The translations under genes were made by a program, and so were the position numbers. DNA of 64,000 bases from Gnetum montanum (lineage: Eukaryota; Streptophyta; Gnetopsida; Gnetales; Gnetaceae), in the NCBI GenBank assembly GCA_015680685.1, contig MNCI01024076.1, forward strand, positions 64,001 to 128,000. The letters run 5' to 3'. This document shows positions 32,473-43,882 of the stretch, piece after piece. The notes under the pieces are model-generated. The model saw nothing but the letters and a program-made list of their open reading frames with translations, was not told the origin of the DNA and did not search any database. The stretch's first letter is position 1. Every line of letters starts with the position of its first letter.

Positions 32473-33700
32473 ATGGAACCAACTGAGGGTTTGACTTACG
32501 TTGACATTGATAGCATAGACACATTAGAGCAAGTTCATTGTCAACTTCCGAGTCTTGACATTGAAAATATCAACGAGGGAAAGCTAGAAATCCCTGACAA
32601 CTTTAAGCAAGAGCCCTTGGAGTTAAAATTATTGCCCATTGGTATGGAGTACACATTTCTTAAAAATGAAAAATTGGTAATTATTAATGCTAAACTCGCT
32701 CCTCAACAAAAAGAGAGGCTGCTGAAATTGGTGACAAATGGTTGAAGGCCTTTGCTTGGTCATATCTCGAATTAACTGGAATAGACCCTAGGATATACCA
32801 ACACTAAATTTACATTGATCCCTCCATGAGGCCTTGAAGACAATCGCAGAGGCGATTGAACCCAAAGCTGAAGCAAGTGGTTAAAGAAGAAATTGAACGA
32901 CTTCTAAAAGCTGGGTTCATCTACCCCATTGCTGATAGCGAATGGGTTAGTCCATTAGTTATTGTGCCCAAAAAGGGAGTTAAATGAAGGATGTGTATAG
33001 ACTTTAGGCTACTAAACATGGCAACATTCAAAGACCACGTTCCATTGTAATTCATCGAGCAAGTCTTAGACACCATTACAGGGCATCACTACTATAGTTT
33101 TCTGGATGGATACAGTGGATACAACCAAATCCAAATAGGACCAGAAGACCAAGCCAAGACCATGTTCAAAAGTCCTTGGGGGAAATTTGCATACAAATAG
33201 ATGCTGTTTGGCTTGTGCAATGCTCTTGCAACATTTCAACGTTTGGTTCTAAGTATCTTTTAGCATCAAATAGGGAATGGTGTAGAAGCCTTCATGGATG
33301 ATTTCTCCACCTACGGAGTGAACTTTGATCAAGCATTGGAATGATTAGAGAAAGTACTAAAATGATGTGTTGAAACTAATTTAAGGCTCAATTGGAAAAA
33401 AATCCATTTAATGGTCCAAGAAGGCATAGTATTACGGCATAAGATTTCACAAATAAGGATAGAGGTAGACCTTGAAAAGATTAAAGTCATCCAAGGAATC
33501 ATGCACCAACCTGAAATTGTAAAAGACATTTGATCATTCCTTGGACACACTAGCTATTATAAAAGATTTGTAGAGAACTTTTCAAGGGTTGCAAAATCAT
33601 TGGTTTAACTAATGAAAAAGGACATACCTTTTGAATGGACTAGAGAATGTGAGTTAGCTTTTCAAACTTTAAAATAGAATCTTGTAGAAACACCTATTCT
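32473..33700 (+). pseudogene. pol: reverse transcriptase of element C, broken
   Basis: The linker MEPTEGLTYVDIDSIDTLEQ leads to FLKNEKLVIINAKLAPQQKE, LNPKLKQVVKEEIERLLKAG, FIYPIADSEWVSPLVIVPKK, MATFKDHVPL, FLDGYSGYNQIQIGPEDQ and LFGLCNALATFQRLVLSIF. The catalytic box AFMDDFSTYG (about 33286-33315) is intact. The connection LNWKKIHLMVQEGIV and SFLGHTSYYKRFVENFSRV follows. Stops include 32836, 32986 and 33342. One frameshift lies near 32740. Confidence 0.9.
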
Positions 33701-34225
33701 ACAAGCTCCTGATTGGTCCAGACCATTCTATATAATGACTAATGCATCCAAATTTGCCTTAGGAGCTGTACTCACACAGTTAGATGACCATAAATAACCT
33801 TATTACATCTACTGTGCGAGTCGAAGTATTGCTGGTGCACAACTTAACTACATCACAACAGAAAAGGAGTTAATGCTGTGGTATTTGCACTAGATAAGTT
33901 TAGGCAGTATGTATTGGGCTATAAGGTATTTATACACATAGACCATAGTGTAATTCAGTTCCTACTGAATAAACTAGCGGTGAGCCCTCGCATCATACAA
34001 TGGCTCATAATCTTACAAGAGTTTGATCTTATGATGATAGATCGTAAAGGCACTGAGAACGTTGTTGCTGATCATTTATCTTGGTTAAGATGGGACAACA
34101 AAGAGGATGAATATATGCTTTTTGATCACTTTCCTGATGAATTCCTCTTTGCAGGTGTAGTAAATAATCAATTAACCATGGAAATAAATTGGTATAGTAG
34201 CATTCTTACCTATCTCCTTACATAA
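33700..34225 (+). pseudogene. pol: RNase H of element C
   Basis: IMTNASKFALGAVLTQLDDH (first catalytic Asp now Asn) is followed, after a frame change near 33870, by a 115-codon open part: VFALDKFRQYVLGYKVFIHI, DHSVIQFLLNKLAVSPRIIQ, DRKGTENVVADHLSWLRWDN and DHFPDEFLFAGVV. It is the best preserved RNase H in the window. Confidence 0.87.
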
Positions 34226-35480
34226 GAACCACCACAAAAGTTAGATGCTAAAAAGAAACAACAGTTTCTTCATCGAGCCAAATATTTCATGGAAATTAAT
34301 CAACACCCTTATAAGGTATGTTCCACTAGCTTGGTTTGATGGTGTGTTCCCAATGTAGATCAATTATGAGTTCTCCAAGATGCTCATGAGGGTCCTTGTG
34401 GATGTCATTATGCTAGGAGACGAACAATCATTAAAAGCTTGCTTGTAGGATATTATTGGCCTAGATTGTTTCGGGACACTCATCATTTTATCCAATCTTG
34501 TGACTGCTACTAACGTGATGAGGGAATGACTACTAGGATGAAGGGTTCACAACAATGGATTCAACCTTTAGAACCCTTCGACATATGGGGAATTAATTTT
34601 ATGAGGCTTATTACACCAATGTCCAATGGAAAAGCTTACATTATTGTTGCCATTGACTACTTTACAAAATGGGTAGAAGTAGCTACTGTTATGGACTATA
34701 CATCATCTACTGCTGCACGATTTGTTCAACAAATTGTTAATAGGTTTGGTATGCCTCATGCACTTATTTCAGATAATGGTACATATTTTACAGGTGTAAC
34801 TTTTCAAAAGTTGATGCAACGCTTAGGAGTTAAACACAAACTAACTACACCATACCACCCTCAAGTGAATGGTCAAGTTGAAGTAACCAATAGGAAGAAT
34901 ATGAAAATATTGACAAGAACTATTAGCAAGTATAGGCGAGATTAGAGCACCAAACTAAATGATGCTCCTTGGGAATACTGCTCCATGTGGAAACTCCCTA
35001 TAGGCTACTCTCCCTATGAGTTAGTGTACGGTAAACTTCCAACACTTCCTATTCAAGCAAAGCTCCGTACACTATCCACGGCGTGTGATCTCAACCTTGA
35101 CCTTAATCTAGCATAAAAATAATGGTTAATGAACCTTAACCTGCTAGATGAGAACTAATTAGTTGCCTTGTCATCTAATGAATTACACAAGGTTTTTAAT
35201 AAATGATGTCATGACCTAAAAGTTAGAAAAGTTAAGTACCAACCAGGATATAAGGTTCTTTATTGGAACCCCACACACATGCCACAATGCACTAAATTTC
35301 AAATGCTATGGGAAGGACCTTATATTATTCATGCAAATTTTCCTTTAGGATCCATGATGATTTACAAACCTGATAGTCCAGATAAGAAATTGTTGGTCAA
35401 CATCCAACAAACCAAACCTTTCCATGAGCCTAGAACAACTAGTACCAATACTACCTCTGTTGGTGGACAAACTTGCTCGT
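34226..35480 (+). pseudogene. pol: integrase of element C
   Basis: The zinc region shows DAHEGPCGCHYARRRTIIKS. The core includes a 139-codon open part (34526-34945) with [80 protein letters not shown], so D, D and E are retained. C-terminal phrases are SMWKLPIGYSPYELVYGKLP, CDLNLDLNLA, MPQCTKFQMLWEGPYIIHAN and LLVNIQQTKPFHEPRTTSTN. Stops at 34944 and 35116 interrupt it. Confidence 0.9.
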
Positions 35481-37408
35481 TATTTCAGATCTCCTCCTTC
35501 CAACTCAGTCATGGGGGAGATAGCCACCAATGCTAACCATTCTAAGCCCTCAACTCTTTTTTGTATTTTTTTTCCACATCTTTTCAATTTTACTTATTTT
35601 TTTTACACCATCGTTCACATTTTTACTATTTCTTTGTTTGATTTACTTTCATTCATCATACAATAAGTGCTCATGATGCTAGATTGTACTATAATAATGT
35701 TGATTGCTAATGTTTGGTTTTTACCTTTGATTTTCAATGTTGATAATAAGATATGGTTCTTTTGATAAAACAAACAATGAGTCAATAACATCCATTCTTT
35801 CATTCAACTCTATGATCTCCCTTGTCTTGGAAATGTACTGTCCCTTTTTCTAAATAAACTTATTAATGAATTTGTGGCTTGGTATTATTTGAACCAAGGA
35901 AGGACTCAATGGTTAAAAATGGTGTGACTTTAAGAGGATTCGACGCACTTGTGCTGGCTAATCTCTTGGGTACTTGGATGCTTTTCATGAGTCTTCTATC
36001 ATTCTGCTATTGACCAACTATTAGGAAGTTGAATGAATCTAAATAAGTCTTTCCATGGTGTGGTTCTCATGTCAAAAAAATAAAAATAGATATGGTGAGA
36101 ATTCAAAGCACACCCCTTAGACATAATAATGAAATATGGGCTACAAGCACAAGTTATGGCACTTGAAATACATGTTACCCATGCCTAAAGGTTTCCTCTA
36201 ACTAAGGCCCTTTCTCGCTTCCTATTGCTCTATCTTTCTCTCCTTGGAATGGTGGTGACTCTATGAATGCATTCTTGTTGCTTCAAGAGGATGGATTGGT
36301 CAAATGTGTTGATGTGAGGTCACTAAGTGTGGTTTGTTTGAATCCGGATTTAAAATGAATTCTATTTAGTCACTATAACCATATAATACACAAGGGACTT
36401 TACATAACCTTGCTCTTTGGATTCCATTCCATTTTTCTTCTCTCCTTCCATATTTCTTCCCATATTCTATCTCATTGTTGACTTTAAGATTAGTCTATAT
36501 CTTGGTTGAGGCATTGTTCATCTTTGGTAACTTCTTGTGGGTAAGTTCTTAACCATTGTCCCATACGTCATTTGTGGAGCCTATGGACTCTTTAGTTTGC
36601 GAGTTTATTAGGGTATAAAAGGCATGGGCCTACTTTGGGAAGGACCCACTAGCATTCCTTTTTGGTGCAATTTTTAAGTTCTTTTCCTTAAACATTCCTT
36701 TCAATCAACCATTTCTCATTTCATCCCCATCCATGACATCCATTTTATTGGCTTCACCATTGTTATTTCTCTAATATTTCTTATTTCTATAGTATTTCCA
36801 CCCTATTGCTACTAGAGGTTCACTCTTAGTCATGGGGTCCCTATCATAAATTTTTCCATTCAATTACCTATCTCACCCCTACACCTTGGGTAGTTATTAG
36901 TTAAAAACCTCTAACCTAGTATCTGCCACACCCACAACCCAACCAATGCACTTATATCAAGGCAAGGTATCAACTACATTATGGCTTATCTATCCTTGCT
37001 AATTCATGACTGTGTTGTGTGTGCAAATGGTGATTACACAAATAATGGACTAGGATAGGAGGAAGCATTCAAGATGGACTGGAGTTGGAGCGTTTATGCA
37101 AGGAACAAGTTTGGTCATGTGGCTATGGATGAATAATGAAATGCACATTTCTAACATCAGCAGCAACATGCCTCATTTTCTTTTCTCTCTCTCCTTCTCT
37201 TCAAGCTGTCGGATGAGGGTATGGATGTCATCTATGTACAGTGTTCACCACAATAGACTTGAACACCAATGTTGTAATATGTTTGTTAATCCGTTCACCA
37301 AGCACTTTAAGTCTGTTATTCCCTGTCACTATCAGTTCTCATTTAGTTAATAATTCCATACCTTCCCAATATTTTGCAAGGATCTTGAGGATAAGTTTTC
37401 ATTCAATC
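35481..37408 (+). other. post-pol spacer and 3' untranslated region of element C; no ORF3
   Basis: 35490-36880 aligns in blocks with A 5390-6745. From 36890 to 37400 there is a short unrelated-looking stretch ending in the family phrase GGATAAGTTTTCATTCAATC before the polypurine tract. About 500 bp stand where B has roughly 3.8 kb with ORF3. I find none of the ORF3 motifs here; the 84-codon frame at 37096 has no match in other copies. Confidence 0.7.
36611..36658 (+). promoter_or_regulatory. conserved TATA-containing block (element C copy)
   Basis: GGGTATAAAAGGCATGGGCC followed by a TACTTTGGGAAGGACCC-type segment. This is the copy with the best TATA box (TATAAAAGG). Homologues are in A (6503), B (11999) and E (minus, 47575-47531). 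Confidence 0.5.
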
Positions 37409-37417
37409 GTGGGGGTA
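37409..37417 (+). other. polypurine tract of element C
   Basis: GTGGGGGTA directly before the 3' LTR, as in B, E and F. Confidence 0.75.
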
Positions 37418-38261
37418 TGATGAGCCGCAATATCAGGGCCATGATATTGCATCTGCGATATCGGGTATGCAATATCGGAGCTTTCCAAGTGATATCAGAC
37501 ATTCGATATTGGGGCTTGTCTTGTCACCTATAAATAAGAGGCAGGTGCACTTGGTTTGGCAAGAGTTAGTTAATTAGTCTTAGTCCCTAACTCGAACTCT
37601 TTTCTTTTTCCCTTCTTAGAGTTAGAATTATTTCTAAGTGTCCATAGTAGGAGTCATAAAGTGAACATATCTTTATTCGAGCATTGTGTACTTGAGCACA
37701 CCTTGTGGCCGAAAATAAAGATGAACTTTGTGATAAACCTTGCAACATTTAGAATAGCTTATTTAATGTTATTTATAGTTATCTAATTCTTTCCTTAGTT
37801 AATGAATGTTCTCTCTTTATCTCTCTCTCCTCGTTAACTCCCCCAAGTAAGCACACCTCGAGCATGCGTGGAACACTTGGTAACCTAGTAATGATTAGTG
37901 TTTGGTAATCCCAATAGTGTTGCATTGGTTTAGGATGTGTACGGAAAGTGGGAAAAAATGCTAGTGTTAGGACTAGTAAAGGCATAGTCAATTAGTTAAA
38001 TTAAATTAATTACTTAATTAGTTCACTTCTCCCTTTCTAGCACCAAGACATAAAACATTAGAAAATATATAAAAATCATATACCTCAAGTTTACTTAACC
38101 ATACAATTATGCTATACAAGTAATCTTGGGAAGACAATGATTGAATAACCTGCCTGGATTCTGTAAAGGCGCATAAGCACCTAGTCCTTGGAATTCAATC
38201 GGAACGTGCGTGGATACTCGTATTTTTATGGTTAAGTGTAGGTATACCTCACTGCTCATTA
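37418..38261 (+). repeat. 3' LTR of element C
   Basis: Starts TGATGAGCCGCAATATC and ends TGCTCATTA (terminal CA changed to TA). TATA box at 37529-37536. In U3 it carries an extra GGGTATGCAATATC unit compared with the 5' LTR, so the palindrome region varies by unit gain or loss. Confidence 0.95.
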
Positions 38262-38266
38262 AACAC
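38262..38266 (+). repeat. target-site duplication AACAC, right copy (element C)
   Basis: Identical to 28359-28363. Confidence 0.9.
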
Positions 38267-38640
38267 CTTGGGAAATTTCTCCTTCAAGCCTAGCACACCT
38301 ATAAAAAGTTCAACTTATACATCATCATGGTTAGTGGTAATTGTTATTATAGAAACAAAACCAAAACTAGTTTTATCATGTTCCTTAATATATTCCTTCT
38401 CTAATAGAAGGAATAAGCAAGTATTTAGTAAGCCTTGCTATCTCACTTGTCCACCCATCATGGGAATCAACTCATGGATTCCATCAAATCTAGCTACATT
38501 CCACACATTTCTCACTTCATCAAACTAAGCTCCATTATTATAATTCCAAGGTCTATTGACAAGCCAATTGAAGTTTGGTGCTAGATTACCTTCATTGTAA
38601 AGATGTCACCTTGTCTATAACTAACCTACGAGTCATATTC
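38267..38640 (-). pseudogene. pol: Element D, right arm: region upstream of RT
   Basis: The minus strand runs into the insertion site with HDDV-VELFIGVLGLKEKFPK, the segment just before the chromovirus ELP-GLPP motif. Further upstream are GIHELIPMMGGQVR and LNTCLFLLLEKEYIKEHDKT. Protease motifs are not clear. The limit of D to the right is not visible. Confidence 0.65.
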
Positions 38641-39959
38641 GTGGAGGAATGATTCAAGTTAAAGAGATCATCAAGTCAATAAATGGTTAGATCCAAATCC
38701 AATTGAAATCCCACACTTATGACTATTAATCATAAGTAAAATCAAAGATTTCACCCTAACTTCTAATCTCAAGTTCAAGATAGAAATAAAATGTTATAAC
38801 CAAATTGAAATCATATAATATTAGCATAAATAACAAAGGATTACAAGGGAGATGTTACCTAATTTGTGACCCTGCCTTGTTGTCTCTATAATGCACAAAA
38901 TTCATAGCCTCTTAAGATATTCCAATAGTTGACTATTACCACAATCTTCCTTGATAATTTACAATTAGGATAATTCAGAAAATGAATTCAATTTGATGTG
39001 GGTTTCCATTGGATTTTCAACAATCCTCTTTTAGTATTAATTTCTTCCATTTATACTGGAAGAGGTTTTATTATAATTGAAAAAATGTTATTATTTTGTG
39101 ATATCAATCTATATCAAAAAATTTAATTTAAATTAGTTACATAATATTGAACTGCATTGAGGTGTCTTTGTTCTTCAATAGCTAATTTGCATAATGCCAA
39201 TGGTGCAAATTGATATTCTGATTCTTGAAAAAGGTATATTCTTCCTTAATCGGATGATATCGATCCTCGTTATGACAACTACATAAATCCACATAAATCG
39301 GGTTGATTTGTATTGATTTGATGGTGAAGATTGATGCCATCTTTTTGTAGCGTATGTTAAAGTTTTCAATCCTAATCGGTATCGTTATTAATTTAGATAG
39401 ATCTAGTGATAACTTATGATACAGATACTTATCAAAGTAATTAGCTCATATCAATAGGCATTGAAGAAATTGATGCACTTTGATATAATAAAAAAATTAA
39501 AAATTAAAAAGATAGGTATTTAACCAACCATAACTAGAATAATTGGGGGTTTAACATAGCCCCCTACTAGCCTTTAGCTAGTGCTTGGCTAACAAGGTGA
39601 TGAGTTGAACATAAATTTCAACCAATATATCTAGTTTAAACCTTCATCACATAGCCAAGCTAATTGGCTAATAAAATAGTTAAACTGAGCTTCAAAAGAA
39701 ATAAATAATTGTCTTTCACATAAACATAATAGCATAAAAAAATGTATCATATAACATTCATGGTTTTATTAAGTTTTCTAATCATAAAAAAAATGAATAG
39801 TACCCTATGAAAATCTATCCATATATACATATATTTGATCAAAATCAAACATTAAACATACCATCCATGATTCTAGTTTTTCAAAGTAAATAAACAAAAA
39901 TTCACTTGTCCAATTATCCCATAATGGCTTAAGGGCCACAACAACACAAAAACAAAATA
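38641..39959. other. unassigned DNA with a possible minus-strand LTR end
   Basis: No conserved protein. At 39545-39575 the minus strand reads CTAGTAGGGGGCTA followed by TGTTAAACCCCC, the layout of a polypurine tract followed by an LTR start. If so, an LTR lies to the left of 39556 and belongs to the element that carries the frame at 39960-41340. A matching second LTR was not found. Segment 39236-39420 is rich in ATCGAT-like words. Confidence 0.35.
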
Positions 39960-41340
39960 AATATTAGTGCAAGGATCAAGACTCTAATACTCCCTCCACC
40001 TCCATGTTCTCTTCAAAGTGGGAAGGCTCTACTCCTTCATCATCATCCCTAATTTGGGGGTGGACATTCTTTCATCCAAGGTGACGAGAGTTGAACTAAC
40101 CCTCTCCAACATAAACAAGATCTCCCTCTGAGTATATCTAACCTCTTGAAGCTAAGTTCAAATCTCATCCTTGAATTCATGAACTTCACTAGTCTTTGGT
40201 ACCAATGAAGAGTCTAGATCTTCTTATTCTTTGACAAATTGATGAAACTTGGTATAAATCTTGAGAGAACAAGTGAAGGTGTCCATTTTGAGGATTGAGA
40301 GGTGCACCTTCATACCCATTTAAGGTTTTGGCATCCCAGACTTTTGGAGGATGGCTAAAATGAGGAAGGGAAAGCAAAGCTTGTGTGAATCATCTTTATA
40401 ATGGTAAACCTTATATCTGATTGGAAGGTAGGTGAAGTTTTCTTCCTTCTTGAACTTCAAAGCCTTCATTATGTAGAGGGTTGGACTTAGAACATACATG
40501 ATGTGTGTAGATGGTAAGATGTTCATGATGATCATCCTTGCCATCACATGGTGCTCTGGTCAAAGGTTCACAAAATGTAAACCTTGAGTTTGAAACCTTC
40601 CAGAATTAGATTCACCATTAAACTAGTGAAAGAGATCATATTTTTCCTTTGAGCTGGTTTTGGACTTAAAGATATCATCTCCTCTAGTGAGTAGCCCAAA
40701 CCACTCGTGGAGCCTTGCTACAGTCATCTTCACTTGCATTTTCCTCATTGAGGAAACCAAGTAATGCTAAAGAGGATATGCTTTCGTCAAATGCAACTTG
40801 AGGTTCTTGTAAAACTCAAGGAATTATTCCTACTAAAACTAATTAATGGAAGGTTGAATGAAAGCCCCACATCCCATTGCCTTCAATTGCTACCTCACAA
40901 CCACATATGTATGGTCAAACCATTCGAAATAATTTGCCTCGTGATACCATGCAATGATTTTTATCCATCCACTCCTAGGGGCCTATAATACAAGAAGTAA
41001 ATTAAGTATCTAAAAGTGATCCTTTTTTTCTTTAGTAATTCCCATGGTTACATTGGCTTGTTTTCCTGTGGTGGATGACTTAACCATTTATACTAGTTGT
41101 CCGTGGACACTATGTAGAAAAAAAAAAAAAAAAAAAAAAAAAAAANTCTATCCAAACCCTCAAAATCGACTTTTGATGGTAACATATACTTACCAGTGAA
41201 CAAAGGAGCGATAAGGGATTGCACATGGATACTACACTTCTTTTCGTGATTCCCTAGTCTTGAGAAGCACTACAAGGATGGCTAGTGGAGTCGTGGAGGA
41301 GAGAGTTGATGGCCTTAATTTTTGACGTTGGGGTTTTGGG
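39960..41340 (-). pseudogene. Remnant I: ORF3-type protein (putative plant transposon-like domain), broken
   Basis: The minus strand shows LEFYKNLKLHLTKAYPL, VKMTVARLHEWFGLLTRGDD, then PEHHVMARMIIMNILPSTHI, MYVLSPTLYIMKALKFKKEE, NFTYLPIRYKVYHYKDDSHK and LCFPFLILAILQKSGMPKP, then an E/K-rich helical tail with LQEVRYTQREILFMLERVSS. The order EFY-NL, an ILP segment, LYIMKAL and CFPFLI-AIL is the kind of layout found in proteins named putative plant transposon protein. It parallels the N-terminal half of ORF3 in B, E and F (ILMGK... LPFPCLI-KL) but with too little identity to be the same subfamily. No pol was found beside it. The start is not determined; stops and frame changes are common. Confidence 0.6.
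41118..41146 (+). repeat. 28-A homopolymer ending in a single N
   Basis: A run of 28 A at 41118-41145 followed by N at 41146. It lies inside remnant I and probably marks an assembly join. Confidence 0.8.
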
Positions 41341-41349
41341 ATAATAGTT

Positions 41350-43159
41350 ATCCCATGGCGAGGCGGTGGCTTTTATAATAAGACACTACCTTACTATTAC
41401 TTTTATTTTTTTTATTTTTAACATATTGATTTTCATCGCTACATCGACATGTTTCGATAAAATTTGGATCGAACTTTGTCACTAAATCGACACTAATCGA
41501 TGCACAGGCCTTTGAGATATTGAATCTCATCGTGATCATGCTCATAAAACATGAAACATTCCAGAAATTTCTACTCTTATTGATTTCCATCAAGTTGCTC
41601 GATATCGATCTATATGAATAAAGCAACATATCAAGATTCGTCGTAGTCGCAGTGTTCAGACACGAATTATTTGGGAAAATTTCTTTTTTATCGATCCATG
41701 TTGATTTAATTGATATGAACTGATATCTTTGCATATTAATATATCGATTTGGATTGAGGAGATCGATAATTGCAGTGATAACCTGAACTGTCCTTCTTTA
41801 TACATCGATATATTGCTGTTTTTTTTATAACTGGACATCGAACCCGTGATGTCTCTCTATATCATTGGTTTCGTAAGAGTTTTATTTCTTTCAATGATGT
41901 CTATGGACATCAATTTTGCGATGAGCTTTGATAAGGTAATTTTTACTATTGCATGCTGCCATATGCAGAATAATTAATTTAGTTACTTAATAAAATTTTA
42001 TTCATTTTTTGGTTCTTATAATTAATTCTTATTAGTAGGATAGGAGTCGACATATAACTCAGTTAGGAAGACCCTTCCTAGGATTAATTTGGCCAAACAT
42101 CACCTCATAAGGTTTGCTTCATTTGTTGCAAGGATGTCTTAAAAACTTAAGGTCTCCACCTTTCCTATGTTTTAAGGATTCGAGATGCATTTCTTGTAGC
42201 AAACTCATTCCCTAACTTGCTCTTGGATCATCTTCCTTAACTCATTTCCTACTATCCTGTCCATTTAAAGTTGGTTATCCTTCCCCACCCCCCTAATTAA
42301 TCTAGGGTATGTCCCATTCCTAGGTTAATTAGTTAAATACTTATTAATGGAATGTGTATTTGAACCTACCTAGAGAATATATCAAAAGCAAGAGTGCCAT
42401 GGGTTTTATATAATCTCCTCTATGTATGAGAGACTGGTAAGCTTTGGCTTTCTAATCGTTAAGATCAATAATGCTTAATGATAGTAGGGATCTTGACCAC
42501 TAACACCTATGGAAGGTAGAATGGGAAACAAATGGAAGATCCTAGAGTTTGAATTACTAGTTGACATAATAGATGGTAGGCAAAAGAAAAAGTGGGAAGG
42601 ATATGGCCAAAAATATATAAGTAAAATAGGAATAATAAATACATAGAAAGAGTGAACAAACAAGCGTCTTTAAAATATAAAGTCACATAAATCAAAGAAC
42701 TAAATAAGCTAAGTAAGGTAAGTAGTAGAAAATGAAGGTAGATATTAAAATACATCTTGAGATAAGTCAATCTACATTGTTCAGTGTTATATCCTAGCTT
42801 AAAGGTGATGGCATAGAGAATTATTGTGAGAAATCACTACTCCATCCATATACACTTTGCTAACAGAAGGAGATTCTTGGTGGATGCTTTAAAGTGTGAG
42901 CTGTGGGCATCACTCCAATCACAAGGTTCTTGTGGGAGTGTAGCCCTGATCATGATTAAAGGGGATTGTGGGGCTAGCTTTGTAGATGGACAATTACTCT
43001 TTCTTTTTGTTGTTGTCCTTGGCATATACTAGGGCCTTCTTCATATATGAGGTTCTTGTGGGAGCCAAATGTATTTGTGAATTTGTTTAATGGGATGCTC
43101 ATGTGGGCATTAATTAAGTTTCATATGCTTGTACCACCTTTAATTTTAGTCTCAATATG
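41350..43159. other. unassigned DNA; ATCGAT-rich part at 41410-41860
   Basis: 41410-41860 keeps many CG dinucleotides as TCGA or ATCGAT words (ATCGACATG, ATCGATGCAC, GATATCGATC, ATCGATCC), unlike the CG-poor surroundings. 42050-43159 has no recognised protein. It may be the 3' part of element G, because E (43160-51523) is inserted with duplication ATATG and G sequence lies on the far side. GGTTCTTGTGGGAG occurs twice (42929 and 43050). Confidence 0.35.
43155..43159 (+). repeat. target-site duplication ATATG, left copy (element E)
   Basis: ATATG stands before the LTR and again after the right LTR at 51524-51528. Confidence 0.88.
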
Positions 43160-43691
43160 TGATGAGTGGCGAGGTACCCCTACACTCAACCATACAAATA
43201 CGAGCATTNTCTAGGATCTACGCTTGGTAATCCCAGTGGTATTCATGCACGAAGTNTACTAGGTTACCAAGTAGTCACACTTAAATGCTCGTAATCAAGT
43301 CGTGCTCATTTCGTGTTTAACAGAAGTTTAGGGTGAGAAGAGATTTAACTAAGAAAGCAGTAAATAACAATTAAGTAAATAATTAAGCTAAGTGAATGTT
43401 GCAATGATGAAGTAATCTCAATCTTTATTTCCGGTCATGTGCGTGTCCAAGTACATCACACTCGAATAAGGATGCCGTACAATTACAATCACCACACTGC
43501 GGGCATACACTGGGAAGAAAAAAGGTTTAGAGGAAAAATGGAAACTAAAATCAAAACTAATTCTAAACTTGTTCCTATCGGAATTATCTACCTCTTATTT
43601 ATAGATGAGGAGATAGGCTGCGATATCGCATATCGCAGCCTCACGATATCACATACACGATATCGCAGTTGACTAAAATGGCAACTCATCA
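43160..43691 (-). repeat. 3' LTR of element E (shortened by assembly joins)
   Basis: Starts TGATGAGTGG and ends AACTCATCA on the plus strand. It is 532 bp against 803 bp for the sister LTR. The missing part falls at the single Ns (43209 and 43256), and the 46 bp between them are the reverse complement of sister LTR sequence near 51055-51095. A minus-strand TATA box (TATTTATA on plus) is at 43596-43603. A perfect hairpin lies at 43615-43641 (11-bp arms AGGCTGCGATA/TATCGCAGCCT, loop TCGCA). Confidence 0.88.
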
Positions 43692-43700
43692 TACCCCCAC
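43692..43700 (-). other. polypurine tract of element E
   Basis: TACCCCCAC on the plus strand, that is GTGGGGGTA on the minus strand, directly before the 3' LTR. Preceded by the family phrase AAGTTTTCATTC-like (minus). Confidence 0.75.
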
Positions 43701-43882
43701 GACTGAATGAAAACTCGTCCTCAAGTTACAATGAGAACAAGTTCCATTGATTACACAGTGGATAGGTATGAGATTATTGGATGGTGAGAATGAATTTATG
43801 CTGCAGTGTGGAATCAAAAAAAAATTGAGACACAACACAAAAAATGTGAAAATAAATCCTACAGCTACAAAATTGGTGGAAC

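Larger units (their letters stand above)
28364..38261 (+). mobile_element. Element C: complete Athila-type Ty3/Gypsy, gag-pol without ORF3
   Basis: 9.9 kb with two LTRs (843 and 844 bp), a tRNA-Asp primer-binding site, gag, protease, RT, RNase H, integrase, a post-pol spacer, a polypurine tract and an exact 5-bp target duplication. It is inserted into the pol gene of chromovirus D. Compared with B, the spacer runs into the 3' end with only a short remnant (36890-37400) where ORF3 would be. The LTRs differ from each other at many positions, including small indels in U3, so the insertion is old. No protein is intact. Confidence 0.95.

Noticed and set aside
37096-37350. 84-codon frame as a shortened ORF3 in element C
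   Set aside because: None of the ORF3 motifs is present.
42826-43032. 68-codon frame as a host gene
   Set aside because: No recognised motif, the opposite strand has an equally long frame, and it adjoins repeat insertions.
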